Shown here: one piece after another, positions 51,182 to 62,770 of the stretch
Numbering within the stretch: the stretch's first letter is position 1
Layout of the letters: each line of letters begins with the position of its first letter
The notes under the pieces: model-generated
What the model saw: only the letters and a program-made list of their open reading frames with translations
Told to the model about the DNA's origin: nothing
Database searches by the model: none
Source of the DNA: Cladorhizidae sp. MBARI D1340-BT2
Lineage: Eukaryota > Porifera > Demospongiae > Poecilosclerida > Cladorhizidae
Reading direction: 5' to 3'
Assembly: GCA_028752905.1 (NCBI GenBank)
Contig: JAQNBH010000004.1
Coordinates: forward strand, 31,054,475-31,118,474
Length of the DNA stretch: 64,000 nt
Translations under genes and position numbers: made by a program

Positions 51182-52432
51182 ATGGCAGTCAGCTGTCCTT
51201 ATCCCGACTGCGAGTTCACCACGCCGGCAGACATGAACCCTATCGTGGCAGCAGCTGTCCTGTCGACCCATGCCATCATCCACAACCAGGCAATCAGAGC
51301 CAAACCAGTACCAGTCCGGCGCCCAGAGATATCGGCTGGGGGCACGACGGAGGGGTGGACATACTTCCTCACCAGGTGGAGGGCATACTCCCAAGCAGTG
51401 CACCTATCAGGGACCGACACCAGCATACAGCTGCTAGAATGTCTGGAAACCAAGTTGCGTCGCGATGTCACCCGCAACACCATAGGCACTTTACCTGTTG
51501 AGGAACTCCCAGAGGCCGACCTGCTAGCCGCCATCAAGGCCCTCGCAGTCAGGGAGGAGAACCCAAAGGTGGCCAGGGTGGCCCTATCGCGCATGACACA
51601 AGACAGGGGAGAGCCGATCAGATCTTTCGCGGCCAGACTACGCGGGCAGGCCGAGGTATGCCGCTTCCTCAAGAAATGCACCGGTTGCGACCACGTTAGC
51701 AACCAGGGAGAGGAGAGGGTGGCAGATCAGCTCTGCATCGGCAAGGCCGATGCAGAAATACAGGAGGATCTGCTCAAGCATACCGACCAGGACATGAGCG
51801 TTGAGGACACCATCCGCTTCGTCGAGGTGAGGGCCGCAGGGAAGAGATCGGCGGTAACTATCACCACACCCACCTCGATGAGTGCCCTCGATGACGGTGA
51901 GGGTGAGGACGCCTTGATGAGTGGGTACAGACGCCAGCAGCGCCGCCCCACGCGGGACACGCCACGCCAACCGAGCAGGACCACACCCATCAAACCTCAC
52001 GCCCCACTCCACACCCCTCCCAGAGGAGGTAACCCAAAGACGACCCCTACCAGAAGCCACGCCCACCCAACCACCCGAGCCAAACCCAATGTCAACCCGC
52101 GCGCCACCTGCTGCTTCTGTGGCCTACAAGGCCACGGAGAACAGGAGCGGACAGCCATCCGCCGCGTCCACTGCCCAGCGTTCGGCACCACCTGCACCTC
52201 CTGCGGCAGGCCCAACCACTCATCACACATGTGCTGGCAGAACTTGGCAGAGAATGAGAGCGCCGTCTCAGAAGAGCTCGACACCATGAGCGAAGGCGCC
52301 TTACCACACCAGTCCTGGGACTCCTCGTCACAACGATGGACCCAACGACGCTCACCACCACAGCCCCTGATCGATGTCATTGTGTCGACCCACAGGGAGG
52401 ACTTCCTAACCCACGGGCACACACTCAGATGA
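51182..52432 (+). CDS. gag: Gag polyprotein of young Gypsy element
   Basis: 416 codons. The N-terminal Cys/His pattern (CPYPDC at residues 5-10, then H…H near 29-33) resembles a C2H2-type finger. The middle part is capsid-like and helical (for example WTYFLTRWRAYSQAV, IRSFAARLRGQAEVCRFLK). At residues ~310-352 is a Cys/His-rich nucleocapsid: CCFCGLQGHG and a perfect CX2CX4HX4C knuckle (CTSCGRPNHSSHMC). Its role is to package element RNA and form the particle. It ends in TGA at 52,430-52,432. The frame then continues open without shift into protease, which suggests either stop-codon readthrough for gag-pol or a single disabling mutation. The start ATG at 51,182 is the first in a long open frame. 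Confidence 0.85.
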   Translation: MAVSCPYPDCEFTTPADMNPIVAAAVLSTHAIIHNQAIRAKPVPVRRPEISAGGTTEGWTYFLTRWRAYSQAVHLSGTDTSIQLLECLETKLRRDVTRNTIGTLPVEELPEADLLAAIKALAVREENPKVARVALSRMTQDRGEPIRSFAARLRGQAEVCRFLKKCTGCDHVSNQGEERVADQLCIGKADAEIQEDLLKHTDQDMSVEDTIRFVEVRAAGKRSAVTITTPTSMSALDDGEGEDALMSGYRRQQRRPTRDTPRQPSRTTPIKPHAPLHTPPRGGNPKTTPTRSHAHPTTRAKPNVNPRATCCFCGLQGHGEQERTAIRRVHCPAFGTTCTSCGRPNHSSHMCWQNLAENESAVSEELDTMSEGALPHQSWDSSSQRWTQRRSPPQPLIDVIVSTHREDFLTHGHTLR

Positions 52433-52990
52433 GAGACCCCGAACCTCGCCACCACAGGAATGGCGGACACAGGGTGTCAGAGCTGTCTGGCGGGCCCACA
52501 CCTGATGAAGGCCTTACACCTGGAAGACCACGACCTTATCCCTACATGCCTTGCAATGCATTCAGCAAGCGGGACCAACATGCCCATCCTCGGGGCAGCG
52601 CTCCTCCGCATCACCATCAGAGCCACTGGCTACCAAACCCGCCAGATGGTCTACTTTAGCGCCATCGCATCCAAGCTCTACCTCAGCCTTGCGACGTGCA
52701 CCGACCTCGGGTTGATCCACACGGGGTTCCCCCTCTGTGCACTGACGCCACCTTCGGGAAACGGCACGGGTATACGGGAGTCCGACGCACACCCCACTAC
52801 AGCGGCCCTGCAGACCAGAACCACAGTTCCCCTGCAAACCAACCCACCAGCCGCAGACCCCTCAGTGAGCCAACCACAGCACAGACATGCCCCCCAACCC
52901 CACAGGACATGTTCGTGCCCCACCAGAGCTCCCCCTCCTGCCAGACCCACGTCCCTGCCATTTCAAGCCACCGAGGCAAACAGGGAATGA
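52433..52990 (+). CDS. pro: Aspartic protease region of young Gypsy element
   Basis: Same frame as gag, immediately after its TGA. The first ATG is at 52,460, but the domain starts right there (MADTGCQSCLAG), so translation by readthrough from gag is more natural than an independent start. The DTG is the protease active-site triad; one such motif per monomer is expected, since these enzymes act as dimers that cut gag-pol. The C-terminal third is Pro/Thr-rich linker. It ends in TGA at 52,988-52,990, after which the same frame continues open into RT. No frameshift is needed anywhere. Confidence 0.75.
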   Translation, partial: ETPNLATTGMADTGCQSCLAGPHLMKALHLEDHDLIPTCLAMHSASGTNMPILGAALLRITIRATGYQTRQMVYFSAIASKLYLSLATCTDLGLIHTGFPLCALTPPSGNGTGIRESDAHPTTAALQTRTTVPLQTNPPAADPSVSQPQHRHAPQPHRTCSCPTRAPPPARPTSLPFQATEANRE

Positions 52991-55900
52991 CTTGAATGTC
53001 ACTTGCTCGACCTCTATTCGGCAAGTGCGTTCAACGTCTGTGAGAACCAGCCGCTACCCATGATGTCCGGACCACCACTCTCCCTAAACATCGACCCCAC
53101 TGCCGTCCCCAAGCCGTGCCACACCCCAATTGACATCCTAATACATTGGCAGGAGGAGGTGAAAGCCGGCCTTGACAGGGACGTCCGCCTTGGCGTGTTG
53201 GAGAAAGTCCCCCTGGGAACGCCTGTCACTTGGTGCCACCGTATGGTCATTTGCACCAAAAAGAACGGGTCACTCAGGAGGACGATCAATTTCCAACCCC
53301 TCAACCAGCACGCCACGCGCGAGACACACCACTGCCCGTCACCATTTCACCAGGCACGCGCCGTTCCAGGCAACACGAAGAAGACGATATTCGACGCCTG
53401 GAACGGCTACCACTCCGTGGCACTGTCCGAACAGGACCGCCACTTCACAACATTTATTACCCCCTGGGTCAGGTACCGGTACAGGTCCGCCCCACAGGGG
53501 TTCATCGCGTCGGGTGATGCCTACACAGCAAGGTACGACGCCCTCGTTGCCCACGTCCGGTCGAAGACCAAATGCATCGATGATACACTGCTTTGGTCGG
53601 ATGACATCGAATCAGCTTACCACCAGGCGACGGAGTGGCTGGACATCTGTGCCGCCAACGGCATCACCCTGAACCCGCACAAGTTCCGCTTCGCTCAAGA
53701 CGAGGTGGAATTTGCCGGGTTCGACATCACCATGACCGAGGTCAAACCGTGCTCCAGGTTCCTCGAGTCCATCACCAACTTCCCCACACCATCGGGCATC
53801 ACGGATGTACGCGCCTGGTTCGGCCTGGTCAACCAGGTGGCGTACGCCTTCTCAATGACTACAATCATGCTCCCGTTCCGCAACCTCCTCAAGCCATCAA
53901 CCCCATTCCTCTGGACAGACGAACTGGCCCGCTCCTTCTCGGCATCCAAGCACGAGATCTGCGAGCGCATCAGGGAAGGCGTCACCATCTTCGACAAAGA
54001 CCGCCCAACCTGCCTGGCAACTGATTGGAGCAAAGACGGGATCGGGCACTGGCTATTCCAGAAGCACTGCCAGTGCCCGTCCCGTGAGATCTTCTGTTGC
54101 CAGGACGGTTGGCGAGTCACCCTGGTGGGCTCGCGATTCACTCACCCTGCAGAGTCGAGATACGCCCCAGTGGAAGGGGAAGCCCTCGCTGTGGCAGACA
54201 CCTTGGATAAGGCTCGACACTTTGTCCTCGGGTGCAGCGACCTCATCGTCGCAGTGGACCACAAGCCACTGCTCAAACTCTTCGGCGACCGCTGCCTCGA
54301 GGACATTCCCAACCCCAGACTCCGTAACCTCAAGGAGAAGACCTTGAGGTACCGGTTCCGGATGGTGTACATCCCTGGCGTGAGAAACCACACCAGTGAC
54401 GCCCTCTCACACCACCCATCCGGGACCAGGCTCCCACAACGCCTTCACCTCCAGGACGACATTGCCACACCATCAACTGCATGCCCTGCCAGCCCCCCAT
54501 CATCAGCAGCAAGCCTGTCTGGCCCCACCATCACCCCATGCGAGGACAATGGACTGGCAATCGCAATGTGCTTGGCCATCTCAACCATCCCCATCAACTG
54601 GGAGGCCCTACAGATCGCCACAGCAGCGGACCCAGCCATGCAGGACCTCATCTTCTATATTGAAGAAGGCTCCCCACCCAACAAGCACATGATGCCACCC
54701 AACCTCAGAGAGTACTTCCAATACCTCGACCAACTCTCTGTCGTAGACGGAGTAATATGCCGCGGGGAACGACTAGTCATCCCAGCCACTCTCCGCCCAG
54801 CATGCCTAGCAGCACTCCATGCAGCCCACCAAGGCACGAGCGGCATGACGGCTCGAGCATCAACATCCCTATTCTGGCCCGGCCTCACCGGTGACATCGC
54901 TGCAACCCGCAACCAATGCCCCACGTGCAACAGCAATGCACCCTCCCAACCGGCCATGCCCTCAACCACACCAATCGACCCGGAGTACCCCTTCCAGCAC
55001 CTATGCGCGGATTACTTCCACCATGAAGGCTCCACGTACCTAGTGCTGGTCGATAGGTACTCCGGCTGGCCGATCGTCGCCCCAGCACGCAACGGAGCAG
55101 CTGGCCTCGCCACCACCCTCCGAGAAACATTTGCCACATTCGGCATCCCAGACACACTCACGTCTGATGGGGGCCCAGAGTTCGCGGCCCACACGACCAG
55201 GGAATTCCTAACGGCATGGGGAGTCCATCACAGTATAGCATCGGCCTACAACCCCCACGCTAACTGCCGTGCGGAGAGCGCAGTGAAGACTGTCAAACGC
55301 CTGATCGCCGGGAACACCGGTCCGGGAGGCTCCCTACTCAACTCATTCCACAAAGCCCTCCTCCAGTACCGGAACTGCCCCAGCCCCGATACTGGAATGT
55401 CCCCGGCCACCAACCTCTTTGGCCGAGCCACCAGGGACCTCCTCCCAGGAATCCCGCCACGCTTTCAACCACACAGAGAATGGGACAACAAACGAGAGAA
55501 AAGGGAACGTGCCCTATCGAAGCGTCAGACATTGGGCCGAGCAAGATGGGACGAGCACTCCCACGGCCTGTCCCCCCTTCGTTGCGGTGACGCGGTACTC
55601 ATCCAAAATCAGACCGGCCGCCACCCAACGAAGTGGGACAAATCCGGAACAGTTGTGGAGGTACTCCAGTACCACAAATACTCCATCAGGGTGGATGGGT
55701 CCGGACGCCTGACAACCCGCAACAGACGCTACCTGCGACGATACAACCCGTTCCCAACCGAGCCGGACCATCCGCTTCAGCGGGAACTCCCCCGAGTGAA
55801 CTACACACCGCCAGCAGCGGCCGGGCCATCGCTCACCCCTAACCCAACCACGCCCGAGCCACCAACAGCGCCACCCGCACCGGCGATCTCACCACCCAAC

Positions 55901-56230
55901 CCGAGCAGCCCGACTCAACCACAGACCCCAGTGACGCCAGCTCTCAGCGTCCCACCTGACCAACCACCGCCCCATCCCCCCTCACCACCCAGAGTACACC
56001 TAAGCCCACCAACTCGGACTTCTCCACAACCACCTCCCACCCAACGATCATACGCCTCCGTGGCCACGACACCGGCGCGACTGACACGTCCAACCAACAC
56101 GGCCACCAAGACCATGGACAAGATGGCCCCATTCGACCACCCCAACACCCCAACACCAACACCACGCCGCAGCAAGCGAGGACCAAAGCCCTTTGACCGC
56201 TACGGATATAAGTCCCAAGATCATCAGTAG
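52991..56230 (+). CDS. pol: Pol (RT, RNase H, integrase) of young Gypsy element
   Basis: In frame with gag and pro. The first Met (53,003) gives 1,075 residues. RT: DAWNGYHSV at ~131-139 and the catalytic box KCIDDTLLW with Cys in place of the usual Tyr before IDD (192-194). RNase H: TDWSKDG (Asp341), VEGEALA (Glu391/393) and VDHKPLL (Asp419). Integrase: zinc-binding H606, H609, C639 and C642, with catalytic Asp670 (CADYF), Asp722 (SDGGPEF) and Glu758 (CRAESAVK); the last two are 35 residues apart, as in DD35E integrases. The tail from ~920 is very Pro-rich and ends with basic RRSKRGPKPFDRYG. No chromodomain is seen. Domain order RT-RH-INT is standard Gypsy, unlike the older remnants in the arms. 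Confidence 0.9.
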   Translation, partial: LECHLLDLYSASAFNVCENQPLPMMSGPPLSLNIDPTAVPKPCHTPIDILIHWQEEVKAGLDRDVRLGVLEKVPLGTPVTWCHRMVICTKKNGSLRRTINFQPLNQHATRETHHCPSPFHQARAVPGNTKKTIFDAWNGYHSVALSEQDRHFTTFITPWVRYRYRSAPQGFIASGDAYTARYDALVAHVRSKTKCIDDTLLWSDDIESAYHQATEWLDICAANGITLNPHKFRFAQDEVEFAGFDITMTEVKPCSRFLESITNFPTPSGITDVRAWFGLVNQVAYAFSMTTIMLPFRNLLKPSTPFLWTDELARSFSASKHEICERIREGVTIFDKDRPTCLATDWSKDGIGHWLFQKHCQCPSREIFCCQDGWRVTLVGSRFTHPAESRYAPVEGEALAVADTLDKARHFVLGCSDLIVAVDHKPLLKLFGDRCLEDIPNPRLRNLKEKTLRYRFRMVYIPGVRNHTSDALSHHPSGTRLPQRLHLQDDIATPSTACPASPPSSAASLSGPTITPCEDNGLAIAMCLAISTIPINWEALQIATAADPAMQDLIFYIEEGSPPNKHMMPPNLREYFQYLDQLSVVDGVICRGERLVIPATLRPACLAALHAAHQGTSGMTARASTSLFWPGLTGDIAATRNQCPTCNSNAPSQPAMPSTTPIDPEYPFQHLCADYFHHEGSTYLVLVDRYSGWPIVAPARNGAAGLATTLRETFATFGIPDTLTSDGGPEFAAHTTREFLTAWGVHHSIASAYNPHANCRAESAVKTVKRLIAGNTGPGGSLLNSFHKALLQYRNCPSPDTGMSPATNLFGRATRDLLPGIPPRFQPHREWDNKREKRERALSKRQTLGRARWDEHSHGLSPLRCGDAVLIQNQTGRHPTKWDKSGTVVEVLQYHKYSIRVDGSGRLTTRNRRYLRRYNPFPTEPDHPLQRELPRVNYTPPAAAGPSLTPNPTTPEPPTAPPAPAISPPNPSSPTQPQTPVTPALSVPPDQPPPHPPSPPRVHLSPPTRTSPQPPPTQRSYASVATTPARLTRPTNTATKTMDKMAPFDHPNTPTPTPRRSKRGPKPFDRYGYKSQDHQ

Positions 56231-56246
56231 CCCTGGCGGCCAACTT

Positions 56247-56255
56247 GGGGGGAGG
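56247..56255 (+). promoter_or_regulatory. Polypurine tract
   Basis: GGGGGGAGG ends one base before the shared LTR start, the expected place for plus-strand priming. Confidence 0.85.
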
Positions 56256-56469
56256 TAGCCAATATGGGACTAACTAACCTAGCTAGACTATATATCGATA
56301 CCTGTGTGCATGTATGGACATTGCTATGTAAGACCTCTTACCTAGTACATGACCCCTTACCTCACGCATGCTCACCAATACACAGCACTTCTTGCCTACA
56401 TCTCTTTATGATACTTGGTGAAGCAGTCCAGTTACATCACATCGAGAATGCGCACGGCGCAATCCTCTA
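56256..56469 (+). repeat. 3' LTR of the young Gypsy element
   Basis: 214 bp, one substitution from the 5' LTR, followed by ATTAA then the AAT array. Confidence 0.9.
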
Positions 56470-58283
<1,814 letters not shown>

Positions 58284-58285
58284 AC

Positions 58286-58470
58286 AGTATACTATTTGGT
58301 TAAACAATTTAAAAAGGTTGATAGGTCCGAGAAGGGTAGAAAATTGTACTAAAAATGAAATGTTCAAAACGCCTCCATATGGACCACCAAAAGATTGCCA
58401 CATATCTTATCTGACCATATATAACACCAAGATAACAAGACGCCCGCAAGCACACACAATCTCAAAGTAC
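58286..58470 (+). repeat. Dispersed ~190-bp repeat, copy 3
   Basis: Direct match to 50,045-50,235 with several substitutions; here it touches the end of the array. Confidence 0.75.
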
Positions 58471-58479
58471 TACAACCTA

Positions 58480-58556
58480 GACTCGTCCTACCTGTTCATA
58501 CCAGTGGCAGTGGAGACCTGTGGTGTTTTTGGCCCCAAAACAAAGGTCTTTATATG
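58480..58556 (+). pseudogene. Orphan endonuclease-tail fragment of R2/NeSL-type element
   Basis: The frame reads LDSSYLFIPVAVETCGVFGP KTKVFI and stops. In the non-LTR family represented at 19.4-21.5 kb this block follows the DATCVDTFAPSY nuclease motif (family knowledge). No other part of the element is nearby. Confidence 0.55.
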
Positions 58557-59661
58557 ATAACTTGGACGTCGCGCCATTGAAGAAAGAGACTCATTCAGTA
58601 CCTTTTTTTAATGTAATTCAAAGCAATTAGAAGGTGAGTTCTCATTATTGAGATATTACAGCATAATTTAGTTGATTCTTCGCCATATTAAAGTGCTACT
58701 GTACAGGCAATAGAATAAACACCAGTCACTGCCATTGCTTCCCTGTTAAGTTTCTATAAACACTTGCTGAGATTGTTTTACTGTTTGAAAACAGAATGCC
58801 AGCGATCTGCTAGGAAGTTGATAATGGTAATGAATTACGTAGATGTACACTTGAACTTCACTTTTATCATCTTAGTTGAGCTCAATGCAGATTCAGTGTT
58901 TGTCCTGAGAGTTCAAAATTTGTTCAGCATGATCCTGAAAAAGAGCATTACTAGGATTGGTGACTACAGTAGTTGTTTCCATCCTTCGATACATGGAAAT
59001 CCTTTCTCAAATATCTTCTGAGCCGTATAAATATGGGAATCCAGTGACCAGTCTTAATGTCTCCATCTCCTTTGTGCAGAACTATATCTGGTATATCCAC
59101 ATGAGTCTAAGTGGGTAATTATCGAGGCTAATCAGTTCTGGCTTGCTAGCTCTGCTGACAGCATTCCTCACAACATTTACATCATCAGAAGCCCTGTACC
59201 ATCCACAACTTCAATAGCTTTTCTGTCACTGTTCAAGCAAAGTAACCCAGTATGGCATAACTTGGTGCAGAACTTAGTAGACAAGAGCGACCAGTACTTC
59301 TGCATCCTGTTTTGCAACCACATAAGTTGCCATAGTATATAGGCATTCTTAGAGTTAAACAGCAAATAAAGACATGAGTGTTTCGGATTTCCAGTCATAT
59401 GTTGATGCTGGTTCAACTTTACCAGAATATTGCTCAAGTTGTGACTCAGAAACATATTTGTTTAGAACCCACTTTGAGAACAGAGGTGATAAACAAGTCG
59501 TTTGATACCAGAAGTAGCCACTATAGTACATGGTATGCTTATTAAATCAGTTGGAAACTCGGTCAATACGTGGAACTTGAATACTGACTGAGTCGGCATG
59601 TCCTGGCATGTGGTGGATAGCTAGCTACTTGGCTCACGTGAGCCTTACTGTCTCATTATTC

Positions 59662-59696
59662 CTGATGAAGACTAGAGCATCTAGTCCAAACGTCGA
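59662..59696 (+). other. CTGATGAAG-hairpin-AAA motif, copy 3
   Basis: CTGATGAAGACTAGAGCATC then TAGTCCAAACGTCGAG. The hairpin GACTAGA/TCTAGTC is perfect; the CGAAA box is CCAAA here. About 80 bp upstream is shared with copy 2 at 34.4 kb. Confidence 0.65.
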
Positions 59697-60111
59697 GTGA
59701 ATAAAATTTGAAGTTGATTAGATTTTAATGTTATTACGTCAACTGAGAGTTCATTGAGTTGTTATTATTTTATTATTATTTCTATTAATGTTATTATTGT
59801 TGTTGTTGTTGTTGCTATTTTAGTTATTATTATGGTTGTTGTTGTTGTTATTATTTTTGTTGTTGTTGTTTTTATTGTTGTTCTTGTTGTTATTATTATT
59901 ATGTGAATTTATATATTACTATAAAAAATTCTTATTTGATTATTTTTGACATATATTTTTTATTTCTTTTTATTTGTTTATTTTTATTTATTTATTTATT
60001 GTTTAACATCCATTCACATGTTGGATACATGTGCCAGTAGCATATGGTGATAGCTACTATCTAGTGGTATATAGAAGACTCATGCGAATCTTAGCATCTC
60101 ATTATATATTC

Positions 60112-60147
60112 CTGATGAAGGCTAGAGCATCTAGTCGAAATGTTGAG
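60112..60147 (+). other. CTGATGAAG-hairpin-CGAAA motif, copy 4 (best match)
   Basis: CTGATGAAGGCTAGAGCATC then TAGTCGAAATGTTGAG. GGCTAGA pairs with TCTAGTC (one G·U) around a GCA loop, between CTGATGA and GAAA boxes. One extra A separates CTGATGA from the stem, compared with a canonical hammerhead core. Confidence 0.65.
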
Positions 60148-60649
60148 GGAATAGTTGATTAATGAGACAGTTATTGTAATGTTATTATGTTATTGTCATG
60201 CTGAGATTTCACCAATCAACAGCTAGTAAGTGTCAGTATCTCTTTGTTGGTGACATTTAAATTACTTACAAAATACAATTAGAGGGTGTGAATCTTCTTC
60301 TTGAACTTCTTGAACATGCATAAATTCCTAGTTATCAATGCACAAGGAAATACTGATGGACCAACAAACCATACACTTAGTTGTTTTGTATGGGTGGAGA
60401 TATCAGTTCCTAATTGTGAAATAAGACTTTTAAGAGGAAAGGGAGCAAGGCAAGGAGAATGGTGAACAAATGAGCCAAGTCTAAATGGCCAATAATTTAT
60501 GCATGGCATTGTACTGTCAAAAGAGTGTGTGTGCACTAAGACAATCACAAAGCGTGTGTGGTGGCAGGTTGGCTAGGTAGTGTGTCAGTCACGTGTTTAT
60601 CTATACTAATAATTCTCTCATCCCTTTCTCTCTCTCTGTTTGTCCTTGT

Positions 60650-62770
60650 TTCTTTGTCCTCAATTAGTGCTCACATATATGGCCCAGGGAATAGTTTGAC
60701 CAGGGATAACTAGTGGTGACCAGGGGAAGAACTTAAGTAGGAAAGTATGCCTTCTCCTTGCCATGCTATGCCACCAAATCCCATAATAGCCAAACTAGGA
60801 CAGAATCAGGAGCTTGAACATGAGGAGTATGATACTGCAATATTATGCTTGGCCCTTTCTTCTGGTCAGTGTATTTTTGTCCTCAATGGGCACTCACAGA
60901 TACGACCCAGGATGGGTGGGAGTGTGGGGATAGGATATTGCCTGTAGCTGGCTTATAAGTAATTTGCATATATATAGTAGCCAATAATTGGCCCAAAAGG
61001 CTGCTTTTTGCAGCTTGTATATTAGATTTTCTATGGAATAATGTGCACTCATTGAATTTCAAATATCCGGAATGGTTTGTCATCTTCTCTACTAAGGTTT
61101 TAAATGTAGGTGACCAAAACTCTTGTTCCTTCACAAGCTAAACATGAATTTACTGGATATAATAACCTCCACAGAGTTGTAATCAATATCCCTTGTCTGT
61201 TTGGTAATTGGTTCTCTTGACCATCTCATTCATTGAGGAAGTCATGTGGGTAGTGGCCATACAGGGTTAATTGAAGAGCGGTTCTGTCCTTGTCCTGGCT
61301 AGTTGGGGTGTGTTGAATACTCGAGATCTGTAGGGAAACTTGGGATGACACTTGTAGTTCCTGCTTATTTCAAGCAGATAGAAAAAGCTTGATAAACATG
61401 AACCACTTAGAGGTGCAAGGTGAATGTTATTTCCTTGTTAAACAGTTTCCATGTCTTGACCTTAGGTTAATTTCTGAATTCAATGCAAATTCTGCTAACA
61501 AGCATTTAAAATTGTGGGTAGGGGTTACAACAATAATGTTTAAAAAAATGTATCTATCTTGTGCCTCCATTATTATATTGTTGCTTTCCTTTCATCAATT
61601 TTACAATATTTGATGAGCAAAATATTGGATGGAAAACTTGGTATTACAATGACTTTCCAATTAACAACTTGAAATATACTCTCTCGCCGTTTCGGCTAGA
61701 ATGTCTATCCTTCATCATGTGTATCTGCTATTCCTATAACCAGGGCATATATAAATATTTGCTTCTTGTAGACCCAGGGTGAATATCTATGCACTTAGCT
61801 GCACTTCAATAAGCTCTCTCTATGTCAGACTAAATCAAGATGGTTTCCTGGAACCTTTTATCAAGAATCAACAAAACCATTAAGTGGATTTTCTATTGCT
61901 GACTTCATGACTTCATTTATGAACTAAGACAATTTCATGGAGTGTCTATGGGGAAAGCCACATATATTAAAAGCTATCTAACTGGAGGTTGCATGAGGAA
62001 CAAAGGGAAAGCTATGTGTACATCCACTATACTATAAGGCAAGGTCAGCAATAGGAAATGGTTTTGTTGAATCTTGATAAAAGGTTCCAGGAAACCATCT
62101 TGATTTAGTCTGACATAGAGTAGAGCTTATTAAAGTGCAGCTAAGTGCATAGTACTCACTTGGTTCTATAGTGTTTGAAGATGAGTGGTTATATATATGG
62201 TGATGTGGCCTCACATATGCTGTGGTGGACAAGACCACCACCAACAAGCTTGCAACATGACAATTATTACTGCCTGAGGGGAGAAAACAAATTTTTAAGT
62301 TGCTTGTTAGCTGAATTTTCATTTGAATTTTTAACCTAAGGTCAAGACATGGAAACTATTTTAACTAGAAACCAGGAAACAACAATGGCAGATGCAATAT
62401 CCTTGTCTTATGATTCACCTTACCACTAGGTGATTCATGTTGATAAAGCTTTTTCTGTCTATTTCAATATGCTTGTAATGGGCAGCAACTACAAGTGTCA
62501 TCATTGGTTTCCCTTCACATCTAGAGTATTCAACAGCCCCCAACTATCCAGGAGGCCAGGACCAGGACAGACACACTCCTGCCTTACACCTCTATGACCA
62601 CTAGCCACATGACTCCTCCTTCCTCAATGAGACAGTCAAGAGAGAACATTATCAAACAGACTATTTATACAGGCATATTGATTACTACTCTGTGGAGGCC
62701 ATATTATATCCAGTGTGTTCATGTTTAGCAAGTGTAAAGATCCAGCACAGTTTTGGTCATCCAGTACTAG
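60650..62770. repeat. Small palindrome reusing arm sequence
   Basis: 60,670-61,510 resembles 41,140-42,000 (right-arm orientation), and 62,330-62,765 resembles 11,050-11,450 (left-arm orientation). The inner parts 61,790-61,905 and 62,040-62,155 are inverted copies of each other. The whole forms an inverted repeat with a ~130-bp spacer near 61,970 and an insertion at about 61,520-61,790 in one arm. The frame at 60,747-60,947 is a decayed relative of arm sequence, not a supported gene. Confidence 0.75.
61682..61719 (-). other. CTGATGAAG-hairpin-CGAAA motif, copy 5 (diverged)
   Basis: The minus strand reads CATGATGAAGGATAGACATT then CTAGCCGAAACGGCGAG. GGATAGA pairs with TCTAGCC except for one mismatch. 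Confidence 0.55.

Larger units (their letters stand above)
50848..56469 (+). mobile_element. Young, nearly intact Ty3/Gypsy LTR retrotransposon
   Basis: Complete element: 214-bp LTRs, a putative primer-binding site, gag, protease, RT, RNase H, integrase and a polypurine tract. The LTRs differ at one base (ACGACCCC versus ATGACCCC), so insertion is recent. The target-site duplication is ATTAA (50,843-50,847 and 56,470-56,474). The element sits exactly at the start of the AAT array of the right arm, with nothing comparable at 2,003 on the left, so it entered after the duplication. It is markedly GC-rich and C-rich on the coding strand compared with its AT-rich surroundings. Confidence 0.93.
58557..60640. 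other. No gene; two hammerhead-like motif copies and TTG/ATT tract
   Basis: AT-rich sequence outside the duplication. A TTG/ATT tract lies at 59,755-59,905, directly downstream of a motif copy. Frames at 58,764-59,021 and 59,177-59,455 carry no recognisable domain. Confidence 0.5.

Noticed and set aside
52460..52990. Protease as an independently initiated ORF
   Set aside because: The only Met lies two residues before the catalytic DTG, and the frame is continuous with gag, so a fused product is more plausible.
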